From Aegilops tauschii subsp. strangulata (Eukaryota; Streptophyta; Magnoliopsida; Poales; Poaceae): a DNA stretch of 64,000 nt. The notes below the pieces were generated by a model. That model ran no database searches. It was not told where the DNA came from and worked only from the letters and a program-made list of their open reading frames with translations. Position numbers and translations under genes: made by a program. The DNA lies in NCBI RefSeq assembly GCF_002575655.3, contig NC_053035.3, forward strand, positions 89,491,322-89,555,321, in the 5' to 3' direction. Positions 11,393 to 24,017 of the stretch are shown in pieces (the stretch's first letter is position 1; each line of letters begins with the position of its first letter).

Positions 11393-13516
11393 ATGACTAA
11401 GATACCCGTACTTGCGATTGGGTCCCTTCCCAAGTTACTGAAGAAACCCTTAATGAGTATGTGTCCATGGGAGTTTTACCTGCCAAAGAAATCATTCATT
11501 GGCGGGTTCTTGGTCCTGAATGCCCACCTGAACCTCAAGAGGGTAAAATCATAGTTTTCACAGATCATCTGCTCCGCGGCTTTTCCCCGCCCGGCTCAAA
11601 GTTCTTTCGAGATGTTCTATGCTTTTATAACCTTCATCCTCAAGATATTGGTCCCAATTCTGTTTCCAATATATGCAATTTTCAAGTTTTCTGTGAGGCA
11701 TACCTTGGCGAAGAACCCTCTATAGATCTGCTTAGAGATCATAATTACGTTAACCGCCAAACTAAGATGCCCGACATGCTCAACTGTGAACTTGGAGTTG
11801 TTTCAATTCAAAGGCGGAGAGATGTGAACTTCCCAGCAGCCGCCCTGCCGAGTCATCCCAAAGACTGGAATCTCACCTGGTTCTACTGCAAGGATACATC
11901 TCCAGAAGGCGAAAACCCCCTTCCGGGTTACCGTCCATATCGTCTTCCTACCAGCGGCCCACTGCCAGGCCGGATGACTGCTATAGAACGTGGTCTTTAT
12001 TCTTCCACCTTTTCAAAGATCCGGGCCTTCATTGCAAACGGCTTAACCAGAATCGACCTGGTTTGCTGCTGGGTTTCGTGGAGAATTCTGCCTTCAAGCC
12101 GCTGCGCCGGCTTAATGTGCGAATATACTGGAAATACCACAGATCCATTGCGTTACAATTCCACCGAGCTGACTGAAAGGGAAATCAATGAGTCTGCCAA
12201 AACACTTTTTGGCGAGTCATTGGCAAATTGCAGCAAGACGGGCCTTTCCCTTATTATACTCTTAACCCACAGCCAGCTGTAAGTATCCTTTACACATTGC
12301 TTATTTGTTGATTTGCCTGGTTTCTATCTTACTGTTTATGTATATCCAGGCCGACTCTCCTTTTTGGAAAAAGAAGATACAAACCACTACTACTCCATCA
12401 AAAAAGGACAAAAACAACAGGTCGCGGCCTGGGTAATCCCAAGAAGCCTACAACACAAGAACAACTTGCACTAGACGATTCAGAGGTAGAATTGATTCAC
12501 TTGGTATTTTCTTTATGCAACTTATTGATGCTGATTCTCCTCAGGAGGAAATAGAGACAAGCCAAGCGGAGGGCACTGAGGTAATCCCTGTATCCTCCAA
12601 CTCAGAAATTTTACCAAGAGATAAAACACGGCGGGTTGTCAGAAAAGTACGGTTTTCCCATCGTCTTGCTCACTTAGATCCAAAATTTCTTTTGAAGAAA
12701 CAATAGCACGAGTCTAGGTGGCATACTCGAAACAGCGGCCAAGAAAAGCTTATGACTAGCTTACCAACACGCGGGTTCACAAACGTCGTCACGAGGTGCC
12801 TCATAGCCCTAGCTCTTCTCTTTCACAAGCCGGTCTTATACGGCAACCACTTAGTTCATCTGACTCGGCATATCAGGATACTTCCCATTCTTCTGGCGAC
12901 TCAAACGGCTCACAGCTCCCCACATTTGTTGTTAACCCGGCGTGAATATTATTACTTGTTGAAAAAATTATCTTACCCTTTCATGCTTATCAAGCTGAAT
13001 AATCCTCCTTACAGGGCTAAGGCAAAGACTGGCAAGAAACAAAAATCTGGCCCTTCAAAGATTGTTGAAGCTTCTGAATAAGAAAATCAGGCACCAAAGG
13101 CTGGTCAAGCTCAAACCCAGGAGATTGAAGATCCTGAGAGCCGACATGACGACCAACCTCCTCAAGGTTATCTTGTCAATCCTGACTTGGCTGCAGATGT
13201 TAACAATGACCCGGCAACCAATCAGGACCCGCCAAGTCCTAAGCCGCCTTCTCCTGTCAAACATTCAGACAAGCCTTCTGCTGACGACCATATTGAAGAG
13301 GTAATCATTATCGGAACAGCTTATCAGCCGCCTGGCGTCTCCACAGCACTGGCCAAACATTCCACTAAGGAAGAATCAAACTCGTCAGACAAAGATAAGC
13401 CCAAGCTTGATCTTGAAAACGATTCGAAGCTGAATGCTGGCGAATTGTACTCGGGCTATCTGAGCCGGCTGCACACAAGCCGCGATCTAGAGGCCAATTT
13501 GGTCAACATGATGTGA
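11393..13516 (+). pseudogene. Gypsy C antisense gene, Transposase_28-like
   Basis: This gene is antisense to gypsy C. ATG at 11393 (MTKIP) is followed by a 1-bp frame change near 11409. The frame then runs to about 12278: WRVLGPECPPEP, GFSPPGSKFFRDVLCFY, NFQVFCEAYLGEEPS and GLMCEYTGNT. The middle aligns with the gypsy A antisense protein, so both belong to the same Transposase_28-like family. A donor (GTAAGT at 12279) and acceptor (TATATCCAG ending 12349) give a plausible intron, with another frame change near 12245. Later Pro/Ser/Lys-rich exons occupy about 12350-12706, 12752-13081 and 13187-13516 with further breaks. Function is unknown. The copy is decayed. Confidence 0.65.
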
Positions 13517-13822
13517 CAGAAGTATGAGGTATGAAGTCACCTCCTCCTTTAAGTTCATGCATATACACATATACTTATCCAGCCCCCCAAGTCCTAATCA
13601 TAGGAAAAGATCATTGACTATGCTTAAGACTTGCAGCGACATGTAAGCTTAAACTGTCAGGTCGTAACCTCATTAAAACCGGCTTTCTTAAGCCATAGTA
13701 ACCATGCTGTGATCAAAAGGTCTCTCAAAATAATCCACTAGAACCCTCCAGGGCCGACTTATCATAGAAGGATGAGCCGGGTCTTCCATATAATTTGTAA
13801 AAGCGCTAGTCGTAGCCCCCAA
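13517..13822. other. Gypsy C 3' noncoding sequence
   Basis: About 300 bp between the antisense gene and CACTA-1. It contains gccggctt and ccccaagtcc phrases that also occur in 54381-54722, consistent with the same element resuming there. No gene is seen. Confidence 0.55.
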
Positions 13823-15120
13823 CACTACAAAAAAACACTTCCGTGATGATACGTGTTTGTCACAGTAGGTCACGTTTTCTGTCATGCATGTACATCCATG
13901 ACAAATTTATGATAGAATCAAGATAGTCATACTTGTGCTGTCGTAGAAGTGTTCCATGACATTACCAAAATTATCATCACGGAAGTGTCCACTTCCATGA
14001 CGATAAATCGCGCGTCATAGAAGTTCTTTTGTCAAGGGTGACTGCCACATGGCATCCACCGTAACGGGACGCCGTTAAGCTATCAGGTCCGGTTTTGGAT
14101 CCGATAACCCGTTAACAGCCCGGACCAATGGGAATTTTCCACGTGTAAAATTCTCATTGGCCGGAGGAAACACGTGTCGGCTCAATGTTTGGACAGATGT
14201 CATCCACTCATTGGACAGGAGGCACCTATGATACGTCGACACGTGGCACGGCCCAACAGAGGCCCATTCCGGTGAAAAGGCTGGCCCATTTGACTTGGTC
14301 AAAAGGTAACGGGTTGGCCCACGGAAAGCCTGTTAACGGCATGTTCGTATATAGCCCATTTACGGCCCGCTTACTACCGACCCGTTACGGCATATCGGAA
14401 TTAAGCCCAGTAGCTTCATCTGGGCCGTCCAATATGATTCCAGCCCGTTGTAACTTCCGGCCCATGTATGGCCCATGAGGTCTTCCGGCCCATATGAGGC
14501 CCTTTGTAACTCTCGGCCCATTAACGGCCCGTGGTGAATCTGGCCCATAATGAACAGTGTATCGCTTTATACCCATTAACGGCCCATTATTCCATTGGGC
14601 CGTTTCCAGCCCGTGTTATCTTTCGGCCTTCTCAGGGCCCATTTATTCTTGGGCTCATTTCCAGCATTCCGTTACTTATGGCCCGTCATTGGCCTTTTCT
14701 GCTTGTGGGCCAAATTCAGCCCGCGGTTACAATTGGCTCGTTGCGGCCCGTTAGTCCGTTGGGCCGTTTTCATAACATCATCAAATATGGCCGATTAACG
14801 ACAACCTGTTATTGTCGGCCCATGAACGGACGATTCCAAATCTAGCCCATTTACGACCCATAAGGTGGTCTGTTATTGGCCCATGTTTGGCCTATCGATC
14901 ATACGGCACGTAGAAGGCCCATTGATGCTACGGCCCGTAGAAGGCCCATTGGTACAACGGCCCGTAGAAGGCCCATTGATGCTACGGCCCGTAGAAGGCC
15001 CATTTTTCTACGGCCCTAAGAAGGCCCATTGTTTCTACGCCCGTAGGAGGCCCATGGTAACTACAGTAAATATGTAGCCCATGGTTATTGTGGCCTAGTT
15101 TTAAAAAATATGTTATTGCG
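13823..15120. repeat. CACTA-1 terminal and subterminal repeats
   Basis: Inverted copies cacttccgtgatgat (13841) and atcatcacggaagtg (about 13972) lie near the terminus. From 14260 to 15080 short motifs ggcccatt, acggcccgt and their complements recur in both orientations. At 14915-15060 a 30-bp unit (ctacggcccgtagaaggccc core) repeats about five times in tandem. Such arrays bind CACTA proteins in known systems. Confidence 0.75.
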
Positions 15121-15182
15121 GCCACTAGCAAACCGTGGAAAAAGAACTACACTGACTACAAGCAAACAAATAAACAAGACAA

Positions 15183-16079
15183 TGTCGGCGTTCTGGGAAC
15201 GGGGGTCCCCAGACTTGCCTGCCTGCGGCCCAGAGCGTGGCTAAGCAGCAGGCCGTACGACCCATCTTCATCAACAAGGCATCCAAGAAGCTCACGAGGG
15301 TCCAAGCCTCGCGAGGCGGACGACGCAAGACCTCCTCTGGAGTGGCCTAGCCAGGAAGGCTCACGAGGAGCGGAGATATCAAGGCGGGCAAAACCTCACG
15401 AGGCCCTCGTGACGTGAGCCATGACGAACGACACCAGGCGGGCGCCAGCGCGCGCAGCGTCCTTATTTCCACTTTGGTGCTAAGGTGGCCAGCGCAGGCG
15501 AAGAGTATCGAGGCATCAGACAAAGGTTGCTATATTGGTGCAACGAGACAAAGACCAGGAGGACGGCAAGACGGAGGTCATCATGGAGCCCAAGACGGCG
15601 TCACCACCAGAGCTTTTTGCAGGCGAAGACCACTTTTGTCAGGATAGCTTGTACTAGCTGCCCCCTTCAAATTTGCCCGCCGTTGTTGGCTCCCTTCCCG
15701 CTCGATATTTGGGAAGAGGACCAGGGCCTATATAAGTAGAGCTAGCCACCATAGTAGGAAGAGGATGGTCTCATCTTAGCTTGATCCAACCCGATCGAGA
15801 GCCGAGCCACAAGAACACCTCAACCTCAGGAGGCTGTTCTTCCCTTGTACTGTTCATCATCAGCCGAAGAGGCAATCCACCACCACCACACTTGAGTAGG
15901 GTATTACACCACAACGGTGGCCCGAACCAGTATAAACCTCGTGTCTTTCTGTGTTGCGAGTTCGCCGAGTTCGTCCGCGAGATCATAACGAGCTAGAGCG
16001 TAGATCGGTAGGAGGGAAAGACTTCGCGCGCACCCCAGTGTTCAAACCTTAAGGAAATGCCGGAACCCCACATTCGACA
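15183..16079 (+). repeat. 5' LTR of gypsy B
   Basis: 897 bp, TGTCGGCGTT to ATTCGACA. The core promoter block CCTATATAAGTAGAG is near 15727. The preceding gacaa matches the 3' flank of the element. Confidence 0.93.
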
Positions 16080-16081
16080 TT

Positions 16082-16099
16082 TGGCGCGCCAGGTAGGGG
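16082..16099 (+). promoter_or_regulatory. Primer binding site of gypsy B
   Basis: TGGCGCGCCAGGTAGGGG lies two bases after the LTR, the expected place for tRNA priming of minus-strand synthesis. I do not assign the tRNA. Confidence 0.75.
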
Positions 16100-16152
16100 T
16101 GCGCCGTAGCTTCCCTTCCATCAGTTCGTCGCTCCGTCGCTCCGTCGTCTCC

Positions 16153-18613
16153 ATGGCGGACGCTCGCCGTGCTCGGGCTGAGCGTCGGGCTGCCCTCACC
16201 GCCCGTGTCGCTCAGACGGCTCCCATTGGCGGGCCACCTCGTCGTTCTCCGTGCCGCCAACGCTGCCACCGGCCCGGCGGGGAATGAGCAGCAGTCGTCC
16301 TTGCTGCATCCTTTGGTGCGGCAGGACGGCCGCACCGCTACTCCATCACTGACCCCTGCCGGTTGTTCGTCTCACGTGCGCCGCGCTCCCATGGAGGCAC
16401 GGGCCGCGCTCCTCGCGGCGAACGAACTCCTGCGCTACCGCCTCGTCGACGACCTCTATGAGGAGTGGCTCGATCGCGTCGCCGAGCTCGTCCGCGCCGC
16501 AGGGGGCTCTCCGGCGCCGTCCCTCTCTCTGCCTCCCCCTCAACCAGCCATGGGCGACGAGGCTCATGGCGTGCCTCCACCACCTCTGCCCCAAGACGGC
16601 GCCTTGGCACCAAGGCACGCGGCTCCGCGGCATGATCCGCCGCGCCCGGCGCCCGCGCGCGAAGAGAGAAGCTGCCAAGAAATTCCGCGGCCGCGAGAAG
16701 CTGCACCTACGCTCCCCGCGCCACCTCGTCAAGACCGCGTGCCGCCCGCAGCAGCGCAGCGCGGACCTCGTCAAAACCAAGCTCCACCTCCGAAGCGGGC
16801 CCCGGCAACCACGGCCGGCTACCGCGCCTTCACCCCCGAGCTGCGTAGCGTCGCCTGGCCAGGCAAGTTCAAGCCGGATCTGCCTCCTCGCTACGACGGC
16901 ACCGCCGATCACGCAGAGTTCCTGCAGCTCTATGAGCTGAGCATCGAAGTGGCCAACGGCGACGAAAAAGTATTGGCAAACTGGTTTCCCATGGCTTTCA
17001 AGGATGGAGCCCGCTCTTGGCTCCTGAACCTGCAGCACGGCTCGATCTCCTCTTGGGACGAAATGCGCGACCGCTTCGTCGCCAACTTCCAGGGCACTCG
17101 TGACCGCCCGCCGGCCACGGGTGATCTACGCCGCATCAAGCAACAACCAGGCCCCTCCAGAAGTACATCCAGCACTTCAACAACACCCGCCTCAAGATCC
17201 CCAAGGTCAGGGACGAAGCCATCATCTCCGCGTTCTCAGACGGCGTCCGTGACGTCAAGATGAAGGAAGAGCTCGCCATCCACGAGGAGCTCTGCACATC
17301 TCAGGAGCTGTTCAACCTGGCGACCAAGTGCGCAAGAGCTGAGGAGGGGCGCCTTTCTCTCCTCGAGCTGCCAGCCGCATGAGCGGAGGAGAAGAAGGCC
17401 AAGGCCAAGGACGTGAAGCGCAAGGAGGCGGTGGTGCTCGCAGCGGAGCCCGACACCAAGCGGGGCAGAGATCAGCCCGAGTCATCCAAGAATGGCCGAC
17501 CGTTCTGTGCCTTCCACAACCCGAACACCCACAACACCAGTGACTGTCAAGAGCTCAGAGCTATACGAGCAGGACGCTACGGTCGACGCCTCGAGCGCAA
17601 CGACCGGGGCTACGGCCATGGAGGAGGACGAGGAGGCGGACGGTGGGACGACCGTGGCCCGCGCCAGGAGTGGCGCGACCGGCCTCGTGAGGACCGCTGG
17701 CAGGACCAACCTCGCGAGGGCGCCTGGAGGGACCAGCCTCGTGAGGATTGCCCCCAGGGCAACACTGGTTTGCCCCCGCTGCCACCACCAAGGAGGAACA
17801 ACGATCACCACCAAGACAAGGGGGCTGGGGGCTTCCAGGAGCCACATGCAATCGCCAGCATTTTGGGTGGCGCCCATGCCCCAGCCTCTCAGCGCATCTT
17901 CAAACAGTTCGCTCGCGAGGTGAACGCGGTGCTCCCCAAGCTCGAGGCCACGCGCTCGCTCAAGTGGTCCCAATGCGCCATCACTTTCAACTCGGCGGAT
18001 CAGCTCAAGTGCGCAGCCGTCGCTGGCACCCTCCCTATGCTGTGTTCCCCAGTCATCAGCAATGTGCGGGTCACCAAGACCCTCATCGACGGCGGCCAGG
18101 GCTCAACGTCCTGTCCGTCGACACGTTCGACAACCTCCAAGTGCCATATGAACAGCTCCAACCCCCAAGCCTTTCTCAGGGGTGACCGATGGTTCCACCA
18201 CACCGATAGGGCAGGTCCGCCTGCCTGTCACCTTTGGGGAGCGCAAGAACTACCGCACCGAGCTCATCGACTTCGACGTCGCGCACATCCGCCTGCCGTA
18301 CAATGCTATCCTCGGGTATCCAGCCCTGGCCAAGTTCATGGCAGTCACTCATCACGGCTACAACGTTCTCAAGATGTCGGGAAGCGGAGGAATCATCACG
18401 GTCCCGTGTGAGGAGAGGGATGCGGTGTGCTCCCTCGAGCGCGCCTTTCAAGCCGCAGCAATCGACGACCCCGACAGCAGAAATGAAGGCCCTCCGGAGG
18501 CCATCCCCAAGAAGAAGCAGCCGCGCCGCGCAGGACCTCAGGAGGATGGCGACGCGGCAGGAGCCTCATCAGGATCCGCGCCCGTCCCAGGGGCGCCTCC
18601 CTCCATCGCATAG
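16153..18613 (+). pseudogene. Gypsy B gag-protease, decayed
   Basis: ATG 16153 (MADARRARAERR) opens gag. Frame changes near 16240, near 17145 and around 18110-18200, and a TGA at about 17380, break the ORF. Recognisable parts in order: amino-terminal segment ANELLRYRLVDD; the Retrotrans_gag core (FKPDLPPRYDG, LANWFPMAFKDGARSW, ISSWDEMRDRFVANF); an Arg/Gly/Asp-rich repeat region with WRDRPREDRW-like units; a variant zinc knuckle (FCAFHNPNTHNTSDC near 17500); and an aspartic protease region with TKTLIDGG near 18080 and LPYNAILGYPAL near 18290. The last frame stops at 18613, 85 bp before the gypsy E insertion. Gag would form particles and the protease would process the polyprotein. The copy is inactive. 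Confidence 0.8.
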
Positions 18614-19990
18614 GAAAGCGCGCCCGGCGCCGTCCTCGGGCACGGCTCGGGGGCTCTCTTCTGGAGGGCCTCTGACCTTGCCAACCTCACGAGGGAGGTG
18701 TGACACCCAAAATTTTATTTGTTTTTTTCAACTTTTATTTGATTTGAGGGAGGTGATTTAAATTATTCTTCTAAAGAACTCTCCCTCTCAAAATATTTTG
18801 TTTATGACAAGTGTTTTGTTTTGGATTCACCAAGACTTGATTTTTTTGGTGTTGGAGGTTTTCCCTTTTTATACAGACTCAAACCAAAGTGCTTTTCACT
18901 TGGAAAAATGTCTTTTGAAAATTCCCTTAAAAAGCCCTATGGCTTTTGGAATGATCCTTTTCCACTTTCAAAAATCTCTCTTGCCATGACCTAAGTGTAA
19001 ATCCCCTCTCATAAGCCTTTCCTCATCTTTGGATCATGATGTACTTCAAGACCAGCAAGTTGAACCTCTCCATATAATTATTTCCATTTATTTCTTATCA
19101 AAAATTATTTCTGCCTTCTATTTTGATCCTTGGAGGTTTACAAAGGAGCTACTCTTTCTGCTTTGAGTTTTGTCTCCAAACCAATTTCCCTAACTAGTCC
19201 TTTGAACCCTCAACCAGGATCCATGAAGATCCACTGGTCTCCAGTTCAAATATTTCAAACTATACTTGCTGCAAGTTTGGACCAGATTTGCCAAATATGA
19301 TGAAATTCATTCAAATCCTTCTCCTAAAAATCTGAGAAAAATCAGGCAGCCTCTGGGTGCATTGAGAGGCCACCTCACCAAATCCCAGCTCCAGGAAATT
19401 TTTTCTTCATGCCAAATCATTTCGTCGAACACCTACTAGACACTGTTGCTGTCATGTTCAGTTAAGTTCAGAGAACAGTTTCAGTGCACTGTCATTTTCT
19501 TCAGTGTTCGTTGTCCATCTCGCCAGTGTCGCTGTGGCGCCTTGCTCCCCGTCCCCTCCCCCTTGTCCTCTGCACCGCACGAGCGCCTGGAAGGTTGCGG
19601 ACATCGGCGACGAGCAGGAGGAGGTGCGCCGCCCCGTGACCGACGGCAGCGGCGGCTTTGCGGCCACCAGAGAGAGGCGCAGCGCAGACGGCACCGTCCA
19701 GCGCCGCCCAAGCCACCGGAGGCCGCCGCGTGGCCATCCACTCCCTAGTGCGCGCTGCCACCCTCGTCGTGAACCGCTAGGCGCGGAGCGCGCTCTCTGC
19801 CGCCGCCGTGCCTATACGGCCGCCCCGTCGAGGACCGGCGCCATTACGCCAAGCCCGACCAGGATTAGCGGGGGAACGGCACCAGTACACCTCCCTGATG
19901 CTGCCTGGCCACTTAAGCTCCCTGCCAAGCCATTGCCTCGCCGTAATTGCTCGCCGGAGCGATCCCGTTCACGGCCACCCCCTCGAATCG

Positions 19991-20001
19991 CCTATAAATA
20001 G
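19991..20001 (+). promoter_or_regulatory. Core promoter of gypsy E LTR
   Basis: CCTATAAATAG followed by a C-rich leader is the probable TATA box. The same block is in the 3' LTR at 29755-29765. Confidence 0.65.
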
Positions 20002-21721
20002 AGGCCCCCAGCTCCATCTAGAACCCACACCACCTCTGCACACCTCCAACACCCCACCTAGCTACTGGGAGAGCCCCGAGGGAGTCTTCTTCCTCAACTC
20101 CGGCCGCCGCGACACGCCACGGGATCCAGCTCGATTCGCTCCCGTGCGTGCACCTCTACCTCTCAGCTCTTGCCAGTAGCTTCCTTATGCATCCACTCTC
20201 CTGACCCGCGCTTCAATTCGGAGTTTGCAGCACCCACCGGAGTTCTCCACCATCGCCCGAGCCGCCGTCCGCCGGAGAAAGTGTCGCCGTCGACGTGGTG
20301 CTCTCCGACGACCAAGTCCACCACCCACCGACGCGGAAGAACACGCTGAACCTCTTGGTACACTCCGATCTCCCTGACTCGCCGTGGTTCGACGCCGGCG
20401 ACCACCGCAGCCTTCGGGCGCCGGCGAGGATTTAAACCTGACATGTGGGACCCCCACGTCAGCCTCTCTTCTTTCTCTCCCCGAAGCCTTTTCTGTTGGC
20501 GCCTTCGGGCAAGTACGTTTTCTCTTTGGGCTGGCGCGTTTCTCTTCGAACCGTTTTCTGTTTTCTCAGTTAAGTCCCTGGTTCTTTTCTGTTTCATCAC
20601 AGATTAGTCCCTGGACAAAAAACCTTATAACTTTTTAATAAAAAGTGAGTTTTGAGTGATTCATTTTCTGACAGTCTTATATTTTTGTCTAGTTTTTTAT
20701 AGTATTTATTTGAAATTTTTTTGGAACAACTTTTATGCACGCGTTGGTTTTCACGCTAGTATACATTTTCGCTATACCGTAGGTTCCGGAAGAGGTGACG
20801 GAGCCGCGAACTTCGCCGAGCTAGACTCCGACTTCTCCGAACCAGGCAAGCATGTTTGAACCTTTGATGTGATGGGTGTTTTGCATGTTTGCTTGAATGG
20901 TTTTGCTTGGCATATGAGCATCGGTGAGTATCCCGTTGCATGTAAGGCAACTACCCGTGCGTTCCGAAATTACTATGATCTCTGATGAGAGATGGCCTAG
21001 TCATGTGGTGACATGAAGGGCAGTAAGGTGGTACTGTTGTAGCATGCCAGCCTTACATCATCCGATAAATTCCGACGTTAACGTGGACGGAGTCACGTTA
21101 TCGTTCTTCCCCCTTCCGTGCTACCACATGTTTTCTGCCAGAATGCGGTTTAGTAAGTTGTCAACCTCTTTCCGTGTACACACCAAATAGAGGGGCCGGG
21201 ATGAGGGTTCCATGGCCCTGGATTAAAGCCAGTCATCCGGTCAGGGGGCATGGGTGTTTCCGGTTGGGACCGAGAGGGGGGCACCCCTTAGAGCGCGCGT
21301 ATATAAATTTGATCCCATGCTACGCGAGGTTGTAGCCTCCCCGTCTCAAGGTTTTTCTTGAACGTTGCCGAGGGTGATTCCTGGCTTCGGAATGTTGAAT
21401 GGGTGTGTACTGGTTAGATGTGTTTCTTCCAAAACACCGTAAACGGAACTAGTCCCCGTGACTACTGAAATCCGTTGGCTGTGGTTAAAGTACAAACTCT
21501 GCAGAGTCAAATCCTTCCGAGTCATCGTGTCCATGGTCAAGTAGCGTGATCAGTGTATCCATGTCTGTGTCAAATCCTCATGGTATACTCTTTCCCCGGT
21601 AAATAAGCTTGAGCGGTAAACTTGGTTGAACGTTATTCCTGTGGATGGACTAACCCTGCTGTTTATCTCATACCTGAATATTCCCTTGTTGTGATATTAA
21701 ATTCATGAACTACTAAATTAT

Positions 21722-22010
21722 GAAATATAAGCCCTTTATGTGATGTCGCTCAGACGTCCGACTGTGGCATGTTTGTCCTTTACTTTCAATATAAGCCCTT
21801 TATGTGATGTCGCTCAGACGTCCGACTGTGGCATGTTTGTCTTTTACTTTCAATATAAGCCCTTTATGTGATGTCGCTCAGACGTCCGACTGTGGCATGT
21901 TTGTCTTTTACTTTCAATATAAGCCCTTTATGTGATGTCGCTCAGACGTCCAACTGTGGCATGCAATGTCTTTTATTTTCTATTTTAAGCCCTTTATGTG
22001 GTGTCGCCTT
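21722..22010 (+). repeat. 64-bp tandem repeats in the 5' LTR of gypsy E
   Basis: Units beginning ataagccctttatgtg start at 21726, 21791, 21855 and 21919, with a degenerate fifth near 21984. Each contains gtcgctcagacgtcc. Unit length is 64-65 bp. Confidence 0.9.
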
Positions 22011-22726
22011 GACGCCTGACTGCGGCATTGTTATTCTTGTATTTTTCCTCTTGAGGAGTCATTCAGACACTCGTTTGGCCCTCAGTATTTACTTTGGGAT
22101 TTCGGGAGGACTACCGCCCGACTTCCCTTTTACTTCCCATGCATTATTACCTCATTATTTGAGTGCGCTTGTTAATCTGTTCATATGCATCATGTTTACA
22201 TTTGTTATATCTTATGTCCGAACTGTCTTGCGAGTACTTTCATAGTACTCACCTGGCTTGTTGATTTGGCCAGATGTTGACGAAGGCGATCTCATGGATG
22301 AAGAGTTTGATAGTGAGTCCGACGCCTAGAGGAGTCCCAGTCAGTCCCGTGCGATCCTGGATATTGGTCACTTGTATTATATACGCTTCCGCCACCCGCG
22401 ATAAGTCTCCTCGAGCCTCACTCCGACGCTCGAAGAGTTGTTAGATCCAGGAGTCTTGTCACCCACTCCGCTGTGATTTTTCCACCACCGCTTTTATCGT
22501 GAGTTAGTAGTTATGCCACCCTATCCGCCTTTATGTTTTATTGGCGTGTATGTAATAAATTGTTGAGCAGTCTCCGCTCAACCTTGTATTATATTCAGTA
22601 CTCCTGGTATTTTCTTATGTGATCAAGATTTTGTCTACCAGTAAGAAGGAATTCTTCTCTACTGGTTCGTAAAAGGGATCGGTCTCTCAATAAATATTTT
22701 TATTGGAAAACCGGTCGTGACAAGCT

Positions 22727-22740
22727 TGGTATCAGAGCCA
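22727..22740 (+). promoter_or_regulatory. Primer binding site of gypsy E
   Basis: TGGTATCAGAGCCA, four bases after the LTR, complementary to the 3' end of initiator-Met tRNA. Confidence 0.9.
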
Positions 22741-22888
22741 GGCTGACTGTAGGAAGCCATTAGGTGCGATCGCTAATCGGTTGTTAGCGTTTTAGAGTTT
22801 CTTCAGCAGGTTTGCAAATGTAGCTATTTTTCTGTTGGTCATCATAATTTTATGACATGACTACTCAGAATTTTGCCTACTTTTGTAG

Positions 22889-23695
22889 ATGGCTAGCAGC
22901 AACTGCGGGACTCGGGTGTTCACTAATGTGCCCGAGGGGTTTGTCAAACTCCTCGTCTCCATCACCAAGCTCGCGATCCGGCCAGCGACTCGTCCGGAGT
23001 TCATGCTTTACCAGCACAAGCTCAGTGATGACGTGTCTATGCACTAGGCCGTGGTGCAATTCAAGGGAGGACGTTCTGCGTCTCGCCACTTCCGTTTTGT
23101 GGGAAGGGCCATGCCTACAGAGAGGCATGCCATGCAGATGGCTGCCCGTGAGGCGATAGCTCGCCTTCGGGACATTCTTCCTATGATGAAGACTCGTCGC
23201 TACCGCTACCTCCCATGCCATGTGCCATATACTTGTCATTATGCATTCGCCTGCCATAGCGGAGAGCGAGATGAAGCCATCGAGATGGTTGTTGAGTACC
23301 TCAAAGCTCTGGAGGAATCTTTCGACAACCTCGTGGACGATCTTGTGGCTGCCCACATGGACTTAGTCCGGGGCGGTCCTGCCAGCAGGAAGGAGCTTCT
23401 ACACATGGCACCGCCTCTGACATTCGTCTCGTCCTCAGCATCTTATGCACCGGCCATTTTAGCCACTGCTCGCCGTCTGCCTACCACTGAGGAGTTCGAC
23501 CGAGTCATCGCTCCTACTCCAGTCAGAGCTGCACCGCCTGCCGCACCCGCACTACCGCCTGTCGCACCCGCGCCATCACCACAGCGCAGTGCTATGCGCC
23601 AGGAGCCTTCTAGAGAGGAGGTGGAGGTTGAATCTCCTGCACCGCTGAGTCTTGCCCTCGGCAAGGGAAAGGACATCGTCACCATCTCCGACTGA
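22889..23695 (+). pseudogene. Extra ORF between 5' LTR and gag of gypsy E
   Basis: ATG 22889 (MASSNCGTRVF) opens a 268-codon frame broken only by TAG at 23045-23047. It is in a different frame from gag. The first two thirds look folded: FVKLLVSITKLAI, then FRFVGRAMPTERHAMQMAAREAIARL, a Tyr/His/Cys-rich patch (RYRYLPCHVPYTCHYAF) and a helical segment (AIEMVVEYLKALEESFDNLV). The tail is Pro/Ala-rich and ends near KGKDIVTISD. I recognise no domain. The GC and codon use are higher than in the adjacent gag-pol, which hints at a separate origin. It could be an accessory gene of the family or a captured gene fragment. Confidence 0.6.
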
Positions 23696-24017
23696 GAGCG
23701 CCGAGTAGCCGCGCGTTGTGTCTACTTGTATGATGTGTTTTATCTGTACGTTAGTTTGTAGTAGTTGTGTACGCTGCTTTCCGAAGGAGTGTGCTAGTCT
23801 AATAACATGTCAGGAATGTGTACGCACATCCTGAGTGCTGTATCGTATGTTTGTGTTTCACGTGTAAGATATGTGCTAAGCAGTTCTTCCCCGTGCGAAA
23901 TCGTTTATGTTTTCTTGAAAAATCTTGAGGTCTTTTAATTTTTGCCTTTGCAAGATTTTCCTTGTGCCACACAGTTCTTCTTATGTATTTTGCAAAATAA
24001 TACCCCAGACTGGAAAA

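Larger units (their letters stand above)
18699..22722 (+). repeat. 5' LTR of gypsy E
   Basis: 4024 bp, TGTGACACCC to CGGTCGTGACA, unusually long. A TATA box CCTATAAATAG is at 19991. ORFs in the GC-rich part (19.45-20.6 kb) and around 21.87-22.25 kb recur in the 3' LTR and have no domain I recognise; I treat them as noncoding. Confidence 0.92.

Noticed and set aside
14075..15077. ORFs within the CACTA-1 subterminal repeats
   Set aside because: They follow the ggccca repeat composition in several frames and are not coding.
19446..20600. ORFs of 80-165 codons inside the gypsy E LTR
   Set aside because: They occur in overlapping frames on both strands within GC-rich LTR sequence and show no domain.
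21722..22010. CRISPR-like array
   Set aside because: Units are contiguous 64-bp tandem repeats without unique spacers, in a plant LTR.
22727..22740. tRNA-like sequence
   Set aside because: It is only a 14-base primer binding site; no cloverleaf surrounds it. The same holds at 8534, 16082, 52773 and 59778.
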